Part shown: one piece after another, positions 24,801 to 35,545 of the stretch | Position numbering within the stretch: the first letter of the stretch is position 1 | Layout: every line of letters begins with the position of its first letter | Assembly: GCA_949825065.1 (NCBI GenBank) | Contig: OX463838.1 | Span: 1 to 64,000, forward strand | DNA from: Odontocerum albicorne | Lineage: Eukaryota; Arthropoda; Insecta; Trichoptera; Odontoceridae | DNA length: 64,000 nt | Direction of reading: 5' to 3' | Made by a program: the position numbers and the translations under genes | The notes under the pieces: generated by a model | Seen by the model: the letters and a program-made list of their open reading frames with translations, nothing else | Told to the model about the DNA's origin: nothing | The model's database searches: none

Positions 24801-25202
24801 TACACATATTTTTTGCAAAGTATATTTATTCTGCTCTAATATTTTTTTCTCAATACTCAAAATAAATAAGACATTTTCACTTAGTTTTCATGAAATAAGA
24901 ATGTGATTTTTATTATTTTTCAATGGAAAATGTGATTTTTAATATTTTTAATCAATGGTGGTGATTACTAATGGCACTGCAAAATTAAAAATTATTTTAA
25001 AATTTAATAAATGAATGTAATTCAATACTGGTAATACTGGCAATAAGAAGTCAATCATTTTCCAAGAAATCTCTTTTGTGTCAAATTTTAATAGTAAATA
25101 GTTATTTTAATGTTTTTTCCACTGCCGCTCAATTTACAAAGCTTGCGACCTGATCATAAAGGAGCGCATTTTACATTTTTACATTCTTAACATATCGTAT
25201 AG
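24801..25202. other. Non-coding, AT-rich
   Basis: No gene is seen; AATGTGATTTTTATTATTTT is doubled near 24900-24950. Confidence 0.45.
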
Positions 25203-25447
25203 AGTCTCTGAGTAACCATCCCGAAACTTGGCACAGTTTGTCCAGCGGTGCTGCAGAGTCTGGGTAACCATCCCGAAACATGACGCAGTTTGTCCAGCGG
25301 TGCTGCAGAGTCTGAGTAACCATCCCGAAACTTGGCGCAGTTTGTCCAGCGGTGCTGCAGAGTCTGGGTAACCATCCCGAAACTTGACGCAGTTTGTCCA
25401 GCGGTGCTGCAGTCTGGGTAACCATCCCGAAACTTGACGCAGTTTGT
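25203..25447. repeat. 52-bp minisatellite, about 4.7 copies
   Basis: GAGTCTGAGTAACCATCCCG-type units recur at 25256, 25308 and 25360; the last unit is about 3 bases shorter. Each unit contains GTTTGTCCAGCGGTGCTGCA. Confidence 0.95.
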
Positions 25448-26458
25448 TTGTCACTAGGCATTTCTGTCTTTAACTTGGGAACCGGTAAAAATCAGGCTCA
25501 GTCACATCATGGAAATAAAACGGATGGAGTTGTTGAATATTACGAGTACTTCGGTTCGTTACTTTTTATTTCGCCTTAGAAACGACTCTTTTCATGGATA
25601 CTTTCTTTATCCCTACTTAGCACGTCATTATATACGAGTTCTCGTAATTAGTTCAATATTTATTCAGTCAGTTCAAAAGGTGAGATAACTGATTTGATAT
25701 ACTCGTACTCGTACCCTGACCATCTTAGAGTTGGGAATCCGTGTGCAGACTTTGCATTTAACGGTTGTAGAAAGGGACACTTGGCTTCCGTTGTTTAACA
25801 TGGGATGTAGATAAGATAAGACGAGCATAATGAGTGGTCTGTTTCGATTCAACCAGTATTGAAAAATTTGCGTGCAAGTCAGATTTTGATGAATTTTTGA
25901 ATAAAACGCATCATCCATCTTGCAGATTTGAATAAAACGCATCATCCATCTTGCAGATTTTTCATTTATATTTTTCTCCCTTGTGGTAAGGAACTCTCAT
26001 CGACCAGAGCTTCTCGCGACCTTAACGAGTAATCTTATTGTGTAATACATCTATAATTGACAATTTTCCGATAGAATATCGAGTAAGTATCGATAATATC
26101 TGATGTCGAAGCACTTTTTCGGTGATGTCTTCTTCGAAAGTCATCTTTCAAATATATACGATCGTCCAACACACTTACCACCTGTTTACATATTCCCATA
26201 GCTTTTCAATAAAAATATTTATCGTTGCACAGTGTACAGTCTAATTGTATCCATTTGAAGAAGTACTCACAAAGATGGATTCACCGAGATGTACATTTGG
26301 AAGTGGTTCTACAGTTATGGCATTGCGTCAAATTAAATTTAGCGTTTGTGTAATTTGTGGACAGAAACCGAAACCGGTCTGTTATAAACTGTCAGTTGAC
26401 CATAACTCGCTACTGGAAATGGTGGAAAGGGTGGAAATAGTAATATGAAGAGACTCAC

Positions 26459-26568
26459 CTTTGAGTGGCGGGAAGAGCGGCTGGCTGAAATGCGGCAGTG
26501 CGGAGAGATGCGGCGGGAAGAAGAGCGGCGGTGCGGGGCGGGAGCCGTCCAGCGCGCGAAACCCTCCG
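26459..26568 (-). CDS. Drgx: Drgx internal coding exon, proline/aromatic-rich segment before the OAR domain
   Basis: On the minus strand a 110-bp open segment lies between an acceptor GTGTTGCAG (AG at 26569-26570) and a strong donor, CTCAAAG|GTGAGT, with the last exon base at 26459. It encodes 36 full codons including LFFPPHLSALPHFSQPLF and PPLK, then the first base of a Gly codon. Phase matches the exon at 17993-18330 exactly, giving PPLK-G-LCSCC across the junction. Vertebrate Drgx has a comparable FFPSCLPG...SLKG stretch directly before LCSCC, which is why I assign it to the same gene. The open frame continues upstream to 26684 (GVFGAWTPAAAAALCP), so an earlier acceptor is possible. The homeodomain exons should lie further along the minus strand; I did not find them up to 64000. 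Confidence 0.75.
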
Positions 26569-26871
26569 CTGCAACACCAATATCTGGGGTCATTAAACGG
26601 AAACAGGCGATGCAATGCGGCAGCAGGGCACAGTGCAGCTGCAGCTGCCGGTGTCCAGGCACCGAAGACGCCGGACAGAGACACCGGAGCTGCGCGTATA
26701 AGGACGAAGATAACGTCTTCAGCAGTCGTACCGCGGGCAACTGAGCACTCTTCGGATAGATATACTCGTATACAGGCTGTATCTCTGTTTACACATAATA
26801 AAGCGACGTTTCTACGCTTTCTGTACCAGCCTCATAGGACGTGTTATCCTGCCTCATTACTTACTCAAAAT

Positions 26872-27643
26872 CAGTGGTTCTTAACCTGGGATGCAGGGGT
26901 GCCCCTGGGGGTGCGATCCTCGAAGCTGAGTTTAGTACCTACGAGTAACATAGATACGAGTGCACACACCTTTTATCTTCGTGATACAATTAAGCGTGTT
27001 ATATTGTATTTGCGCTTTAATCACAATACAGTATTAAAGTACATATAATTGACAAACATGGAAAACGTGAACAATAACGAATAATTCATTTTTGTGACAA
27101 ACATTTTATATACTGGTAACATATGTGTATTTACGCTTTTATACTACTCGTAGTAACTTGTTACTCGTATATCGTGATGTACTCGTACTGTTATCAGTAC
27201 TGGTTTACGTGTATAGATGACAGTGGAGTTACTGGAAATATTATAAAGTTTCGATGGGCGGGTTGATCGAGCGTATGCACATTTCAATGTTTTCCTTTCA
27301 TTTTGTATGTTTAGGCCATTGATCGCCTGAGCCTTAACCTGTCTCAAGTTTGTATTGTACACATATGGTATGTGTGGAGGGTGGTACGCATGTGCGCACT
27401 GGATTTTGATATTTTTTTGTACATGATTTTTAAAAGTGTTTATAGATTCTGTGACAAGTATTTTTAATATATTCACGGGCACTAATTTTTTCAATGGCCG
27501 ATAAAATAGACCACACATCGTAATAAAATCAAATTATAATAAATAAAATAATAATTCCAATGTTGTCATGTACAGATTTTTTAGTGGGAATGCGAGAAGT
27601 TAAGTTAAGGGGTGTCAGCAGCTGATAAGGTTAAGAACCACCG
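26872..27643. mobile_element. Non-autonomous hAT-type element (772 bp)
   Basis: The left end reads CAGTGGTTCTTAACC; the right end is its near-perfect inverse (reverse complement CGGTGGTTCTTAACC). The flanking octamers are CTCAAAAT (26864-26871) and CTCTAAAT (27644-27651), a 7/8 match, as expected for an aged 8-bp hAT target-site duplication. CAG-GGTTCT ends are typical of hAT families. No transposase is visible; a 124-codon minus frame inside has no recognisable motif. TACTCGTA motifs lie inside (near 27146, 27164 and 27180). Confidence 0.85.
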
Positions 27644-27651
27644 CTCTAAAT

Positions 27652-27879
27652 AAACATATCTGCAAGAACATTTCACGCAATATAGCTGATGGCAAAGGTC
27701 CAATAACAGGCAGGCCCATGTGTGGACTGGTGTCTGGACACCAGTGGGTGTTGAGTATCACTATGCTAATTAAAAGCTAAACATTTCTATACAAAAGATA
27801 TGCTTCAACCCTTTATGTATTTACGAAACATTCACAGAAAAAACCTTCTTAACACATAAAATACAATATAAATAACATT
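27652..27879. other. Non-coding; short hairpin
   Basis: A perfect inverted repeat CTGGTGTC-TG-GACACCAG lies near 27736-27753. Confidence 0.45.
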
Positions 27880-28210
27880 AATAATTATCCAGAATAGCAA
27901 TCAATAAACTGGATTTGGAGACACGAAAATACAATTGAAATAACATGAATAATTATCAAGAATAGCAATCAATAAACTGGACTTGGAGACACGAAAATAC
28001 AATATAAACAACATGAATAATTATCAAGAATAGCAATCAATAAACTGGATTTGGAGACACGAAAATACAATAGAAATAACATGAATAATCAAGTAGAGTA
28101 AAAATTAACAAACTGGGCTTGGGGGCACGTAAATACTCGTACAATAGAAATAACATGAATAATTATGTTAAGTAGAATAGCAATCAACAAACTGGGCTTG
28201 GGGACACGTA
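27880..28210. repeat. About 68-bp degenerate minisatellite, 4-5 copies
   Basis: Units contain AGAATAGCAATCAATAAACT and GGATTTGGAGACACG; AATAAACT recurs near 27903, 27971 and 28039, with two more diverged copies to the right. Confidence 0.88.
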
Positions 28211-28447
28211 AATATTATAATTAGTACAAAACACGTTAAATGCAACAAAGTTTCCATAATAATTCCAACAGAAGTAATGTGACTGACGTGACTCGACTTT
28301 GTAACAGATATTTCCAGAAAGTTCCGACTTATTGACGATGATAACTTGATGCGAATAAGTACGAGACGAGTATGCGCCGTGAACAATAGACAAACAGATT
28401 CCAATCGTAAGAACTGAAGCTTTGATTAAATCCTTCGGAAGAGCCAT
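28184..28447 (-). CDS. Small open frame with signal-peptide-like start (doubtful)
   Basis: An 87-codon minus frame begins MALPKDLIKASVLTIGICLS and continues with a hydrophobic core ending near HGA, which looks like a secretory signal peptide. The rest matches no family I know, and its 3' end runs into the degenerate 68-bp repeat. It could be chance. Confidence 0.15.
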   Translation of the reverse strand: MALPKDLIKASVLTIGICLSIVHGAYSSRTYSHQVIIVNKSELSGNICYKVESRQSHYFCWNYYGNFVAFNVFCTNYNIYVSPSPVC

Positions 28448-28594
28448 CGCATCGCTTCGGTAAAACCATTATACGGAATGATCCCCCTCGTCTTCATCGA
28501 GGACGAGGTGCTCAGGGCCGGCCCCAGGTGCTGGGCGGGGCGGGACGGGACGGGCGCGTGTCGACACTTCTGGCGGACGGCAGCGAGCGTTCCA

Positions 28595-28770
28595 GGATCG
28601 GGATTAAATATTCATTAACGAGAACTGTAATTATTTATTAAATAAGGGAATTCGGTAAATTTTCATTAAGATGACAAGAAACGCTCGCTGTGGATGTAAC
28701 GCCTCGCTGCGGCAGCTGCCGCCCGCTATAAATTATGCAATAACAATTAGTTTTAATTATCCGCTAAGAC
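28595..28770. promoter_or_regulatory. Candidate regulatory block (TAAT-rich)
   Basis: An AT-rich block has several homeodomain-type cores (ATTCATTAACG, TGTAATTATTTATT, AATTAGTTTTAATTATCC) next to GC-rich DNA, with no repeats or frames. It resembles enhancer-like conserved blocks near developmental genes, but conservation cannot be tested here. Confidence 0.2.
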
Positions 28771-29629
28771 ATGACAGATTAAATATGACAACGGCAAATT
28801 CGGTAACGGGTAGGTCCGACATCCCCCACTCTCGTCTCTAGTCTCTATCCACCCGTCCATCAAGATCTGGAAAGAGGAGGCCGGCGGAGGGCAGCGGCCA
28901 GCCCGACCACTCTCCTAGACGAGCCATCCCGCGTGAGTACATATCAGGGACATAACACTGCGATATTGCCATAGTTACACACACTCGTAACATAACATGC
29001 TCGTATATCATACTTTGAGACTGTAAACGATTTAGGCAACTCGCTAGGATGTTGAACTTCATGTCTTAAGTCGCTTCGTAACTATTGTATAATTTCTGCG
29101 CTGCGCTGCGAGTCATTTACCTTAATTTTATCGTCGCTACTACGAGTATTCTTTCACGCTCGTGTGTGTCGCCACCGGAAGAAGAATCTCTTTGTGTAAC
29201 TCCTTATTCGTCACTAAGTGACGTCGCTTTCATAAAAAATAAAGTGATCGATTTTCAGAGTGTAAATCGCGCAAGTGTAGGATGGGGACTCGTTTGTCCC
29301 CTATAACAGCGTGAGTGGTTGAAGAACAGAACTGAACTGAATTGTAATAGATTAAGAATCAAATGCCAAATACCAATGGATGTCAAATTCATGTACCATT
29401 TGTTTCCATGCAAGCCTATGAACACCATCCCGGTCGGTTCGAATCAATAAGGCTATAAGATTATCACATACAACTAAAATGTATACATCGTTAAACGTCT
29501 GACTTGAATCATTTCATAAGATTAGTGAGGGTACAATTTAAAAGACGATGGGAGGAAGATGTGTGAAAATGGGAGGGAGATGTGTGAAAATGAGTGAAAT
29601 AAATGTATTACATATGTAACATATCAAAT
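28771..29629. other. Non-coding
   Basis: No gene is recognised. Short frames (for example 28838-29062 minus) have no family features. Confidence 0.45.
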
Positions 29630-30430
29630 GAGTGTGTGGACTTCTGTATGCTGATGATGTTACATGGTTATATGCTACTTGTCTAAATTGAAGGTGGTTT
29701 AAGAGATACTCGTATGACAAATGAGCTGTAAAAGAGATACCTTGCAAAAGGTTTAAAAACAAATGTAGCGAAATGAAAGGTTACGAGTATTGCATATAGT
29801 ACGAATAGGTACTGAAAGGTTACGAGTATTGCATATAGTACGAGTAGGTACTGAAATGTTACGAGTATTGCATATAGTACGAGTAGGTACTGAAAGTTTA
29901 CGAGTATTGCATATAGTACGAGTAGGTACTGAAAGAGAGGTGTGGTAAAACGTGTGTGCGATTTATGGGTAAACTGATTGGTCTGTTTACGTATGATGGG
30001 CGAGTTGAAAAGGACGTTGAAAGAAGGATAGTGGTAGGGAATAAGGTAAACGGAGCACTTCATTTAATATTCAACGACCGCACTATATTAAAAGTAGCAA
30101 AAAATACAATACATAATTAGTGTATTGGTGGCCACCTTGATATTAGGAAGTGAAATTTGGATTTAGCAATATATGGATAAACGTAAGATTAATGCTTTGG
30201 AGGGTCAATGTATGAAAAAAAGCGGAAAAAAAATGAATGCATACATAAAATCAATGTTTAAAGTAAGATAAAGAAAGGAGATGTAAGATAGTTTACACAT
30301 GTGAACAGAATGAATGGTAAAGATAGTAGATGCGTCAGAAGTGTAAAGTGTGCGTAGAAGAGGTAGATTAGAGCAAATAGACTAGTTTTTAAAAATGTGG
30401 AGCTAACGAGCCAGATTTAAAGCAAAAAGT
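29630..30430 (+). pseudogene. Decayed LINE reverse transcriptase, C-terminal half
   Basis: One frame near 29640-29685 reads GLLYADDVTWL, the catalytic YADD box of a non-LTR reverse transcriptase. A little further a frame reads AKGLKTNVAK, the usual thumb motif. After the 39-bp array, frames give DVERRIVVGNKVNGAL (about 30010-30060), then VLVATLILGSEIW (about 30125-30165), INALEGQCM, and a VRWFTHVNRMNGK-like block near 30260-30320. The order matches the C-terminal part of insect LINE polymerases. Stops and frameshifts are many, so it is long dead. Confidence 0.72.
29776..29934. repeat. 39-bp minisatellite, 4 copies, two TACGAGTA-type motifs per unit, inside LINE remnant
   Basis: The unit reads AGGTTACGAGTATTGCATAT then AGTACGAGTAGGTACTGAA. 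It sits between two reverse transcriptase motifs of the LINE remnant, so it arose inside that copy. Confidence 0.94.
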
Positions 30431-30589
30431 AAACTGAGAAGTATGAATTATAGAAGATTGTGCATGATGTGATGTGTAAAGATATGACAGTGGGATTTTG
30501 TCTAAGGTCACAAAGTGAAGGCGTGTTAACTGTCACTCGAGAGAAATTCCACTTTTTTCACTAACTATTTTGAAGGATCAATATGGATA

Positions 30590-31610
30590 TGGAGGGCGGT
30601 AATACGGTAATACGAAGGAACTGGTGGAGTTCTTTAGAGTTGAAATGGCGTCATTTGAGAAGCGGGTCCGTCGAACTGAAGATGGCGTCCATTCTCCCGA
30701 TCTAACCTCACTAATGGGGAATTTCATGAGGTTAAAGGAACAAATTATGACCCCCATGAAGAAGAATGTGCTTAATATCCAACGGGATCTTCCCTCCCGG
30801 ATCGCCAGTCTCGAGACAGGGCGCGAAAGAAGAATGTGCTTAATATCCAACGGGATCTTCCCTCCCGGATCGCCAGTCTCGAGACAGGGGCGCGAAAGAA
30901 GAATGTGCTTAATATCCAACGGGATCTTCCCTCCCGGATCGCCAGTCTCGAGACAGGGCGCGAAAGAAGAATGTGCTTAATATCCAACGGGATCTTCCCT
31001 CCCGGATCGCCAGTCTCGAGACAAGGGCGCGAAAGAAGAATGTGCTTAATATCCAACGGGATCTTCCCTCCCGGATCGCCAGTCTCGAGACAGGGGCGCG
31101 AAAGAAGAATGTGCTTAATATCCAACGGGATCTTCCCTCCCGGATCGCCAGTCTCGAGACAGGGCGCGAAAGAAGAATGTGCTTAATATCCAACGGGATC
31201 TTCCCTCCTGGATCGCCAGTCTCGAGACAGGGGCGCGAAAGAAGAATGTGCTTAATATCCAACGGGATGTTCCCTCCCGGATCGCCAGTCTCGAGACAGG
31301 GGCGCGAAAGAACACTTTTCTGATCCATGGGATCAAGGAGTCTGAGGTTGTCTCGCCTAAGGAGGCGATCATAGACTACGCTCGACTTAATCTGGATGTG
31401 GAGCTCAGCGAGAGCGACACCGTCAGCTGTTGTCGCTTGAGACGGGGAACAACGGGTGAGCGCCTCATTGAAGTAAATTTATATAATCCGTTGAGGCAGC
31501 GAGAGATGTTTAACAAAAAGAAAAGCCTCGAGGGGAGGGGGAGGAGATAATCATTGCCGGGTCCTTGACCCCGAGCCGCTGTACGGCTCGCAGATCGTTT
31601 CCTTCGCGAC
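30590..31610 (+). pseudogene. LINE ORF1-like protein with tandemly amplified coiled-coil segment
   Basis: A frame from 30624 starts MEFFRVEMASFEKRVRRTED and runs into the 68/69-bp array. After the array a frame continues KNTFLIHGIKESEVVSPKEA, then LSESDTVSCCRLRRG, ERLIEVNLYNPLRQREMF and KKKSLEGRG, followed in another frame by an ITIAGSLTPSR-like block. The order (helical region, then an RRM-like domain with F-I-x-G-I and a C-terminal K-x-L-x-G-x-G) fits ORF1 proteins of L1-type or related LINEs, which bind RNA. The intervening repeat shifts frame because some units are 68 and some 69 bases. It directly follows the reverse transcriptase remnant, so it belongs to a separate insertion. Confidence 0.6.
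30765..31312. repeat. 68/69-bp minisatellite, 8 copies, inside LINE ORF1
   Basis: The unit starts GCGCGAAAGAAGAATGTGCT and contains ATCTTCCCTCCCGGATCGCC. 68-base units (GACAGGGCGCG) and 69-base units (GACAGGGGCGCG) are intermixed. Copies are almost identical, so amplification is recent. In frame the unit codes for KKNVLNIQRDLPSRIASLET, with heptad-like hydrophobic spacing. Confidence 0.95.
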
Positions 31611-31730
31611 CAGATATGGAAGAATTATATTATACTCGTAGTTCGCCACCGCGACAAAACTTTTCATCTCACAGACATGCAGGAGCGGCGAGATATTAAA
31701 AGAGCGAGCAGTCTCCTTGGATAGGGAAAC

Positions 31731-31868
31731 CCAGGCAAGACCAACAAGACAGAGCCATAAGAGGGGAACACCTATACTTCTTTTGTCCCTCCTGATCCCA
31801 GGCAAGACCAACGAGACAGAGCTCTAAGAGGGGAACACCGATACTTCTCTTGTCTCTCCTGATCCCAA
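31731..31868. repeat. About 68-bp direct repeat, 2 copies
   Basis: CAGGCAAGACCAACAAGACA and AGAGGGGAACACC...CTCCTGATCCCA occur near 31732 and 31800 with a few changes, just past the ORF1 remnant. Confidence 0.88.
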
Positions 31869-31869
31869 A

Positions 31870-33033
31870 TGATACGTGCTCTCTGTGGTTTTTTTCTTAT
31901 TAGTTTTAAATTTGTGTAACAAAGTGTCAAACTTTCAACTTTTGTGTTGTGACTGCGTGAGTGTTGCCGTTTTATTGAAAGTGCGTTTTCATTGTGGCAA
32001 TATTCGCGCTCTGTACATGCCTGACATTCTTTATAGCAAGATCAAATGTCAGAGATTCACGACCATTATTCAAGAAGAAGAAGAAATGTGCGAGATTCGT
32101 TTGACTTTTTATTGTTTTTCATTTATTCTTTGTTTTTTTTTTAAATATGTCCAACTTGTATCCAACGTTTGTAAAAGTGGGTATCAGCCTGGTTTTCCCT
32201 TTTAGTCTCTTAAACATATTTCTGGTTAGTTATAAAATATTAAATAAACCCACAAGATTGTACTGTATACAACGAATACAATAAAATACAATAGTCACAG
32301 AGAACTCACTTTGCTTTGGAATACGAGTATATCACAGAATAGTTCCCCAAAATAAAGTTTTAGTCGACAGAGGGAGGCGCAGTTTTGCCCATCCCCAATT
32401 GTGCTTACTCTTCTTAACGTGGAGGAACGCTTCGTAATGGGCTCCAAAGCTAGGGATATCTGATAAAAATGAATATACTCGTAAGTACCGAGATAGGATA
32501 GTCATACCTAATATGTACCGGTGATGTATTGTATTATGTTATATACGAAGTATTATAATACGCTAGGTCCACAATTCCGTGCACACAACAATCTCCGTGG
32601 CGAATGTTCAATTCGCAATAACGCGCCGTCTCGTTCACATTACTTCAAATATCCCTTATTTTATTTATAAAAGTCAGATTATAAGCCGATTCGCTAACCG
32701 GAGGCAGAGGTTTATAAGCTGCCTCGGAATTTTCTTAACTAACCCTATCAGACTATATCATTATAAGCTTTATGTCTGACTTAACATAGCCCCATTTGAC
32801 TATGTCATTATAATCTATGTCTGACTTAACATAGACTGGGGCCAATGGGGTGGGGATAGATGGGAAACACATATCTTTCATGATTGACATTTCGGTTTTA
32901 ATCTTACTTTCAGACATTTTTTTTATCGGAATTTATTTTACAGCGCTTATAAACTGATTTGATGATTTAACGTACTCAAAATTGTTTATTTTATTATAAT
33001 TTAAATACTAATATCTGAAAATTATATAAAAAC
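31870..33033. other. Non-coding
   Basis: No gene is recognised. Frames of 109 codons (31876-32205) and 66 codons (32579-32779) have no family features. A TAACATAG segment is doubled near 32781-32835. Confidence 0.45.
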
Positions 33034-33356
33034 TCGAATATTTCAATATACACCAAGTCCACTCGAATATATCAATATACACCAAGTCCACTCGAATATA
33101 TCAATATACACTAAGTCCACTCGAATATATCAATATACACTAAGTCCACTCGAATATATCAATATACACTAAGTCCACTCGAATATATCAATATACACCA
33201 AGTCCACTCGAATATATCAATATACACTAAGTCCACTCGAATATATCAATATACACTAAGTCCACTCGAATATATCAATATACACTAAGTCCACTCGAAT
33301 ATATCAATATACACCAAGTCCACTCGAATATATCAATATACACCAAGTCCACTCGT
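33034..33356. repeat. 29-bp minisatellite, about 11 copies
   Basis: The unit is TCGAATATATCAATATACAC followed by C/T-AAGTCCAC. The CCAAG and CTAAG variants alternate in blocks. Confidence 0.96.
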
Positions 33357-35089
33357 CACCATATTTTTTTCATTTATTTTTTTGGAAATATTTTCTGCAG
33401 TATCCGGGCAGATATCTATTGTAGATTATTATTTAGGCTAACAAATAAAAACTATGAAGCTGGTATAGAAAATCCTGGGGCAGTTTCCGCATGGACCAGT
33501 TTCCTCATCCAGGCGGCGGATTCAGGGATGCAAGATGCAGGATGGCCAGCGTAAGACTCCGGTGGCCGTGCGTCTCTCCCCGGGGCCGAGCACTCAACGA
33601 TGCTGTTTCTAGCGCCACCGTCTAAATAATTAAGTCGCGCTTCCACCCCCCCCTCCCCCCCTCATAGTCTTGCCTGGCCGCGGCGGTACTAAGACCTCTA
33701 ATAATGCGATTACGGCGCGCGGACACTTAGTGCCGGACCCTGCACCTCCCCCTCCCCCTCCCCATCCCCATTGTACTCCCAGTCCGTACATGTGTACTCC
33801 AATCTTACGAGTAATCGTACTACAATCTTACAAGTAACAGAGTTTAAGGGATGACCGAATAAACACCGAAACTTGAAAAATATACTCTAATCATAAGCCC
33901 TTTATTTGGATCTGGTTTCATGAATAACTTTATGCGTCACAGAAATTAGGAAATTTATTTTTAAATTGTTTGTGAAATTATAATTGCATTTCATTGTAAC
34001 GTATTGTAATATATCAATTGTGTTTTGTCATTGCTTGTGACTATATACCTGCACATATTGTAATCAAACGTTCCTTAGGCGTGGCCTTCGCAAGTAATCA
34101 CTGTAGAAGACCGGGCACCCCCTACGCGCGGACACCACGTGGTATACGTGGTGCTTGCAAGCCGTGAGCCGTCACACACGGTCTAATCATGAGGCTTACG
34201 ATAAGCGATGGGCTGCACATAAGCAACGGAAAGAATATATTCTCATCTGCTGGAACGTCTACTGTGTTTTTATTTCGACAAACTTCTCCCTGCCAAAGAG
34301 AAATCTCTTCACTCTCTGTTCTTCACTGAAAACGCAAGAAGCAAACCGAAATCTCCGAAGATCGAGCGACAGCCATCCATTTATGTTATTCTACAGTCTT
34401 TGTACCGGTGCTGTACTCGTACAACAATACAACAGAAGACGGTTGATCGAAAGAAATATCTACCTCGCAATCGACGCACTCGTGTGTGCCGTGTAATGCT
34501 CATGAACTGCTAAACACGATTGAATTTCCGAATTGAACTTTATATTAAAATGTAACATGAACGAAGTGCATATGAATGATAAATTCAATAACTATGAAAC
34601 TTTTGTGTATTTTGCTATGATACGATATATTATAGATAGATGTCAATACACCACCTACGATTTCTGGTACTTTTTACAATTCCTTCTTTCAAAATATTAT
34701 CTTGAATATTAAACCGAAAACATATTCTTATCCCGTAGGAGTTTAGACAGTTGTCCGGGTAAAGTTACAGTTGTGATGTCTTGTTCCTGTTCCTGTTCCT
34801 GTTCCTGTTCCCGTGATCTGGGGTAAAATATATTAAACCTTGAGACGAATCGCAGTCCTTCACAGCACGCAGCGCATGTCCTGTCCTGTCCTGTCCTGTC
34901 CTGTTCTGTTCTGTCAAGTCCAAATAAGGATCTTTGTAGCATAATTAAAGTTTACGATAACGTTTTTATGGGTTGAAACCAAATTTGAAATGGTTTTATT
35001 GACATATATGAAGCAAATATTTCCACATTTTTAAAATGCCTTACTTCAATATGCAATCGAGGCAAAATAAATGTTTTACTTACGAGTAT
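33357..35089. other. Non-coding, GC patch and microsatellites
   Basis: C-rich runs near 33645-33662 and 33745-33772 could form G-quadruplexes on the minus strand. A TTCCTG hexamer run (34784-34811) and a CCTGT pentamer run (34877-34915) lie further on. A 113-codon plus frame at 34155-34496 has no recognised features. Confidence 0.5.
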
Positions 35090-35250
35090 ACTATAGTATA
35101 TGTGTACGAATACATGTCACCGAAGTATATGTGTACGAGTACATGTCACCGAAGTATATATGTAACGAGTACATGTCACCGAAATATATGTATTCGAGTA
35201 CATATCACCGAAGTACAATATATGTGTACGAGTACATGTCACCGAAGTCT
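35090..35250. repeat. About 29-bp degenerate array with TACGAGTACATGTCACCGAA units, 5 copies
   Basis: ACGAGTACATGTCACCGAAG recurs with variable AGTATATGTGT spacers; each unit holds the TACGAGTA-type motif. Confidence 0.9.
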
Positions 35251-35545
35251 TGGAAATTTATTACTTCGATGTTAACTGAGGTTCTAGAAACGTCTCACTT
35301 CAATATGCATCCGAGATTTTAGAAATGTCTTACTTTAATATTCAATCAAGGTTCTAGAAACGTCTTACTTCAATATCCAACCGAGGCTTTAAAAATGGCG
35401 GACTTCAATATGTAACCGAGGTTCTATAAATGTCTTATTCAATATTCATCCGAGCTCTAGAAATGTGTTACGAGTACTTCAATACGCAACCGAGGTTTAT
35501 AAAGAATCTCTTACGTTAATATGCAACCGGGATTCTAGAAATGTC
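35251..35545. repeat. About 42-bp highly degenerate array, about 7 copies
   Basis: Variants of TTACTTCAATATGCAACCGA followed by GGTTCTAGAAA-TGTC repeat to about 35545. An older relative, starting TTACTTCAATATGCAATCGA, lies just left of the previous array (35040), so the younger 29-bp array appears to have grown inside this one. Confidence 0.75.

Larger units (their letters stand above)
18331..26458 (-). other. Drgx intron (8.1 kb), repeat-rich
   Basis: It is bounded by a GTGAGT donor at 26453-26458 (minus strand) and a TTTCCAG acceptor at 18331-18337. The pyrimidine tract before the acceptor is poor. It contains the 37-bp array, the TATAA arrays, a GA run (22434-22457), the THAP pseudogene, and the 45-bp and 52-bp arrays. 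Unassigned parts include 18910-20148, with an inverted repeat GTGCAGCC-CTCA-GGCTGCAC near 19421-19440 and a pyrimidine-rich patch at 19750-19800, and 22070-23200, where no gene is seen. A small plus-strand frame (26245-26448) with CVICGQKPK is of unknown meaning. Confidence 0.75.

Noticed and set aside
24044..24865. 273-codon plus frame with 15-residue repeats
   Set aside because: Product of the 45-bp array; composition and context do not support a gene.
29425..29450. Possible tRNA B box (GGTTCGAATC)
   Set aside because: No A box or cloverleaf could be made from the upstream sequence.
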